A DNA stretch of 7,738 nt from Methanosarcinales archaeon. Lineage in GTDB: Archaea; Halobacteriota; Syntropharchaeia; Alkanophagales; Methanospirareceae. Of this stretch, positions 6,812-7,738 are shown piece after piece. A program made the position numbers and the translations under genes. The DNA lies in the NCBI GenBank assembly GCA_025464585.1, contig JAODGL010000051.1:1-7738 (forward strand), read 5' to 3'. The number at the start of each line of letters is the position of its first letter. Positions within the stretch are counted from its first letter, which is position 1. The notes under the pieces were generated by a model, which was given only the letters and a program-made list of their open reading frames with translations, was not told where the DNA came from and did no database searches.

Positions 6812-6885
6812 AGCGCAGGGAGGGATTTGAACCCACGATCTCCCGATCTGCAGTCGGGGGCCTTACCGGACTCGACCACCTGCGC
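6812..6885 (-). tRNA. tRNA-Cys (anticodon GCA)
   Basis: A complete 74-base cloverleaf can be folded by eye. The acceptor stem is GCGCAGG with CCTGCGC, fully paired, with discriminator U as usual for tRNA-Cys. The anticodon stem is CCCGA/TCGGG around loop CTGCAGA, giving anticodon GCA, which reads UGC/UGU. The T loop is TTCAAAT on stem GTGGG/CCCTC, which has one U-U mismatch at the second pair; the D stem has three pairs including one G-U. No CCA is encoded and no intron is present. It lies immediately upstream of cysS, in the same direction. Confidence 0.96.
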
Positions 6886-6912
6886 ACATTTGATTATATT
6901 ATCAATGCATCG

Positions 6913-6922
6913 TAAAATAAAT
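6913..6922 (-). promoter_or_regulatory. Candidate TATA box for tRNA-Cys and cysS
   Basis: The AT-rich minus-strand stretch containing TTTATTTTA is centred about 32 bp before the mature tRNA 5' end. A start site some 26 bp downstream would leave a 5' leader of about six bases for RNase P removal. No separate promoter fits in the 11 bp before cysS, so this one probably serves both. Confidence 0.4.
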
Positions 6923-6995
6923 TAATTAAAATTGCAGGGCATAAAAATTTCATGGCGTCCCATTGGTCAATTCACAATATAATTGATAAAGGAAT

Positions 6996-7552
6996 AGACA
7001 AAGCTGCCCGAGCTGTGCAGCTACAATTGAGAAAAGCCTTTCTCGATTAAATGGCGTCTCGAATCCAGGCGTCAATTTCGCTACCAGAAAAGCAAGCCTG
7101 GAATACGACCCGAATCGAGTAGAATTGAAAGAACTCATAAATGCAGTTGAACACGCTGGTTATAATCGAGGCGAAGAAGGTGGGAAAAGATACCGTGCTG
7201 GCACAAATAATCAGAATAGGATGCTCAGCGTTCAAAACCGAAGATACAGCGAATCGCCGACCGCGTGGTCGCTTACTTCGTCCCGGGGGTGGTACTCTCC
7301 GCCATGACTGCTTTTGGGGTATGGTATTTTATCACCGGCGTACCACTCCTTTTTGCACTTACGATTTTCGTCGCTATGCTGGTGGTTGCCTGCCCCTGTG
7401 CTTTAGGAATCGCCACTCCCACTGCGGTAATGGTAGGCATAGGTAAAGGTGCGGAACACGGGATTTTGTTCAAATCCGGGTCAGCGCTGGAAAAGGTTTA
7501 CCTGCTTGATACTGTCGTACTTCCGGGAAAGGGCATAAATCATCCGAGATAG
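6996..7552 (+). pseudogene. copA: Degraded copper-transporting P1B-type ATPase (CopA) remnant
   Basis: Three frames in succession encode pieces of one CopA. Bases 7002-7163 give a heavy-metal-associated domain with the metal-binding SCPSC and ending ELINAVEHAGY; the frame just upstream hits stops, so its start is damaged. Bases 7159-7218, shifted one frame, give EAKKVGKDTVLAQIIRI. Bases 7220-7552, shifted again, give IQRIADRVVAYFVPG, a membrane segment, and the copper-transport motif ACPCALGIATPTAVMVG. Between the first domain and VGKDTVL the four first membrane helices and the TGES actuator domain, some 250 residues, are absent, and the frame ends at TVVLPGKG..., exactly where the phosphorylated DKTGT aspartate should follow. 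The gene cannot make a working pump. Its end lies 17 bp from the convergent gyrB stop. Confidence 0.88.
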
Positions 7553-7569
7553 ACGAAAAAAGTGCCTTA

Positions 7570-7738
7570 TTACACATCCAAATTCATCACTTCCTTCGCA
7601 TGGTCCTGTATAAACTTCCTTCTCGGTTCTACCTCTTCCCCCATCAGCACCGTAAATAACCAGTCCGCCTCTGCGGCATCATCCAGAGCCACTTGCTTTA
7701 TACCCCTTGTAGCAGGATTCATCGTCGTCTACCATAAT
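7570..7738 (-). CDS. gyrB: DNA gyrase subunit B, C-terminal end, with an in-frame TAG
   Basis: Minus-strand bases 7728 to 7573 encode 52 residues that match the GyrB C-terminus: TTMNPATRGIKQVALDD, then LMGEEVEPRRKFI, and ending AKEVMNLDV before TAA. This is the tail of the Toprim/C-terminal region of the ATPase subunit of type II topoisomerase, which pairs with GyrA to supercoil DNA. The two codons before are Leu-Trp, but the next codon (7729-7731) is TAG where nearly all GyrB proteins have Glu in LWETTM. A single base would restore GAG. The coding sequence after the TAG is intact, so this is an error, a very recent mutation or a decoded stop. The rest of the gene lies outside the window. Confidence 0.88.

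Noticed and set aside
6801..6887. N-terminal extension of CysRS by 29 residues
   Set aside because: These codons are the tRNA-Cys gene read as protein; the family start is the ATG at 6800.
7125..7446. Overlapping small plus-strand frames as separate genes
   Set aside because: Each is a fragment of the decayed copA read partly in the wrong frame; only the CopA-like segments of each are meaningful.
1..7738. CRISPR array, insertion sequence or attachment repeats
   Set aside because: No regularly spaced repeats, transposase motifs or duplicated tRNA 3' end were seen by eye; a short or diverged repeat could still be missed.

Overview
The window looks like the chromosome of a euryarchaeon, probably of the Methanomicrobia / Archaeoglobi / ANME-1-like part of the tree. 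The evidence is a mixture of archaeal hallmarks: TATA-type promoters lying about 26-33 bp before start codons that lack Shine-Dalgarno sites, a DUF2117 protein (a family I know from methanogen-type archaea), a euryarchaeal-style cysteinyl-tRNA synthetase, a tRNA without an encoded CCA, a gyrase B gene, and an MqnD/UbiA pair suggesting menaquinone synthesis. The lineage is inferred from gene content, not from a marker comparison.

Layout. Positions 1-497 (minus strand) hold an unrecognised partial gene preceded by a DUF2281-type small antitoxin, in AT-rich DNA; 498-705 is a mostly non-coding gap with one short open stretch. Positions 706-3661 (minus) hold, in transcription order, an MqnD-family protein, a UbiA prenyltransferase resembling 1,4-dihydroxy-2-naphthoate prenyltransferases, and a radical SAM/SPASM protein; the last two form an operon, while the first two each have their own TATA box. 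This looks like part of a futalosine-type menaquinone locus. At 3740-4149 (minus) lies a membrane-anchored chagasin-like protease inhibitor split by one base. It is divergent from the DUF2117 gene at 4192-5451 (plus), and the two share a 42-bp region with opposed TATA boxes. From 6885 down to 5460 (minus), a tRNA-Cys(GCA) gene sits 11 bp before cysS, so the tRNA and its cognate synthetase are probably co-transcribed. Positions 6996-7552 (plus) hold a wrecked copper P-type ATPase. The window closes with the 3' end of gyrB (minus), interrupted by an in-frame TAG at a normally conserved Glu codon.

The points most worth a second look are the gyrB amber codon, the tRNA-Cys/cysS unit, the SPASM protein linked to quinone genes, the one-base break in the protease inhibitor, and the CopA relic. 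Three independent reading-frame lesions in under 4 kb also raise the question of sequencing or assembly quality. No CRISPR array, insertion sequence or obviously new multi-gene system was seen.
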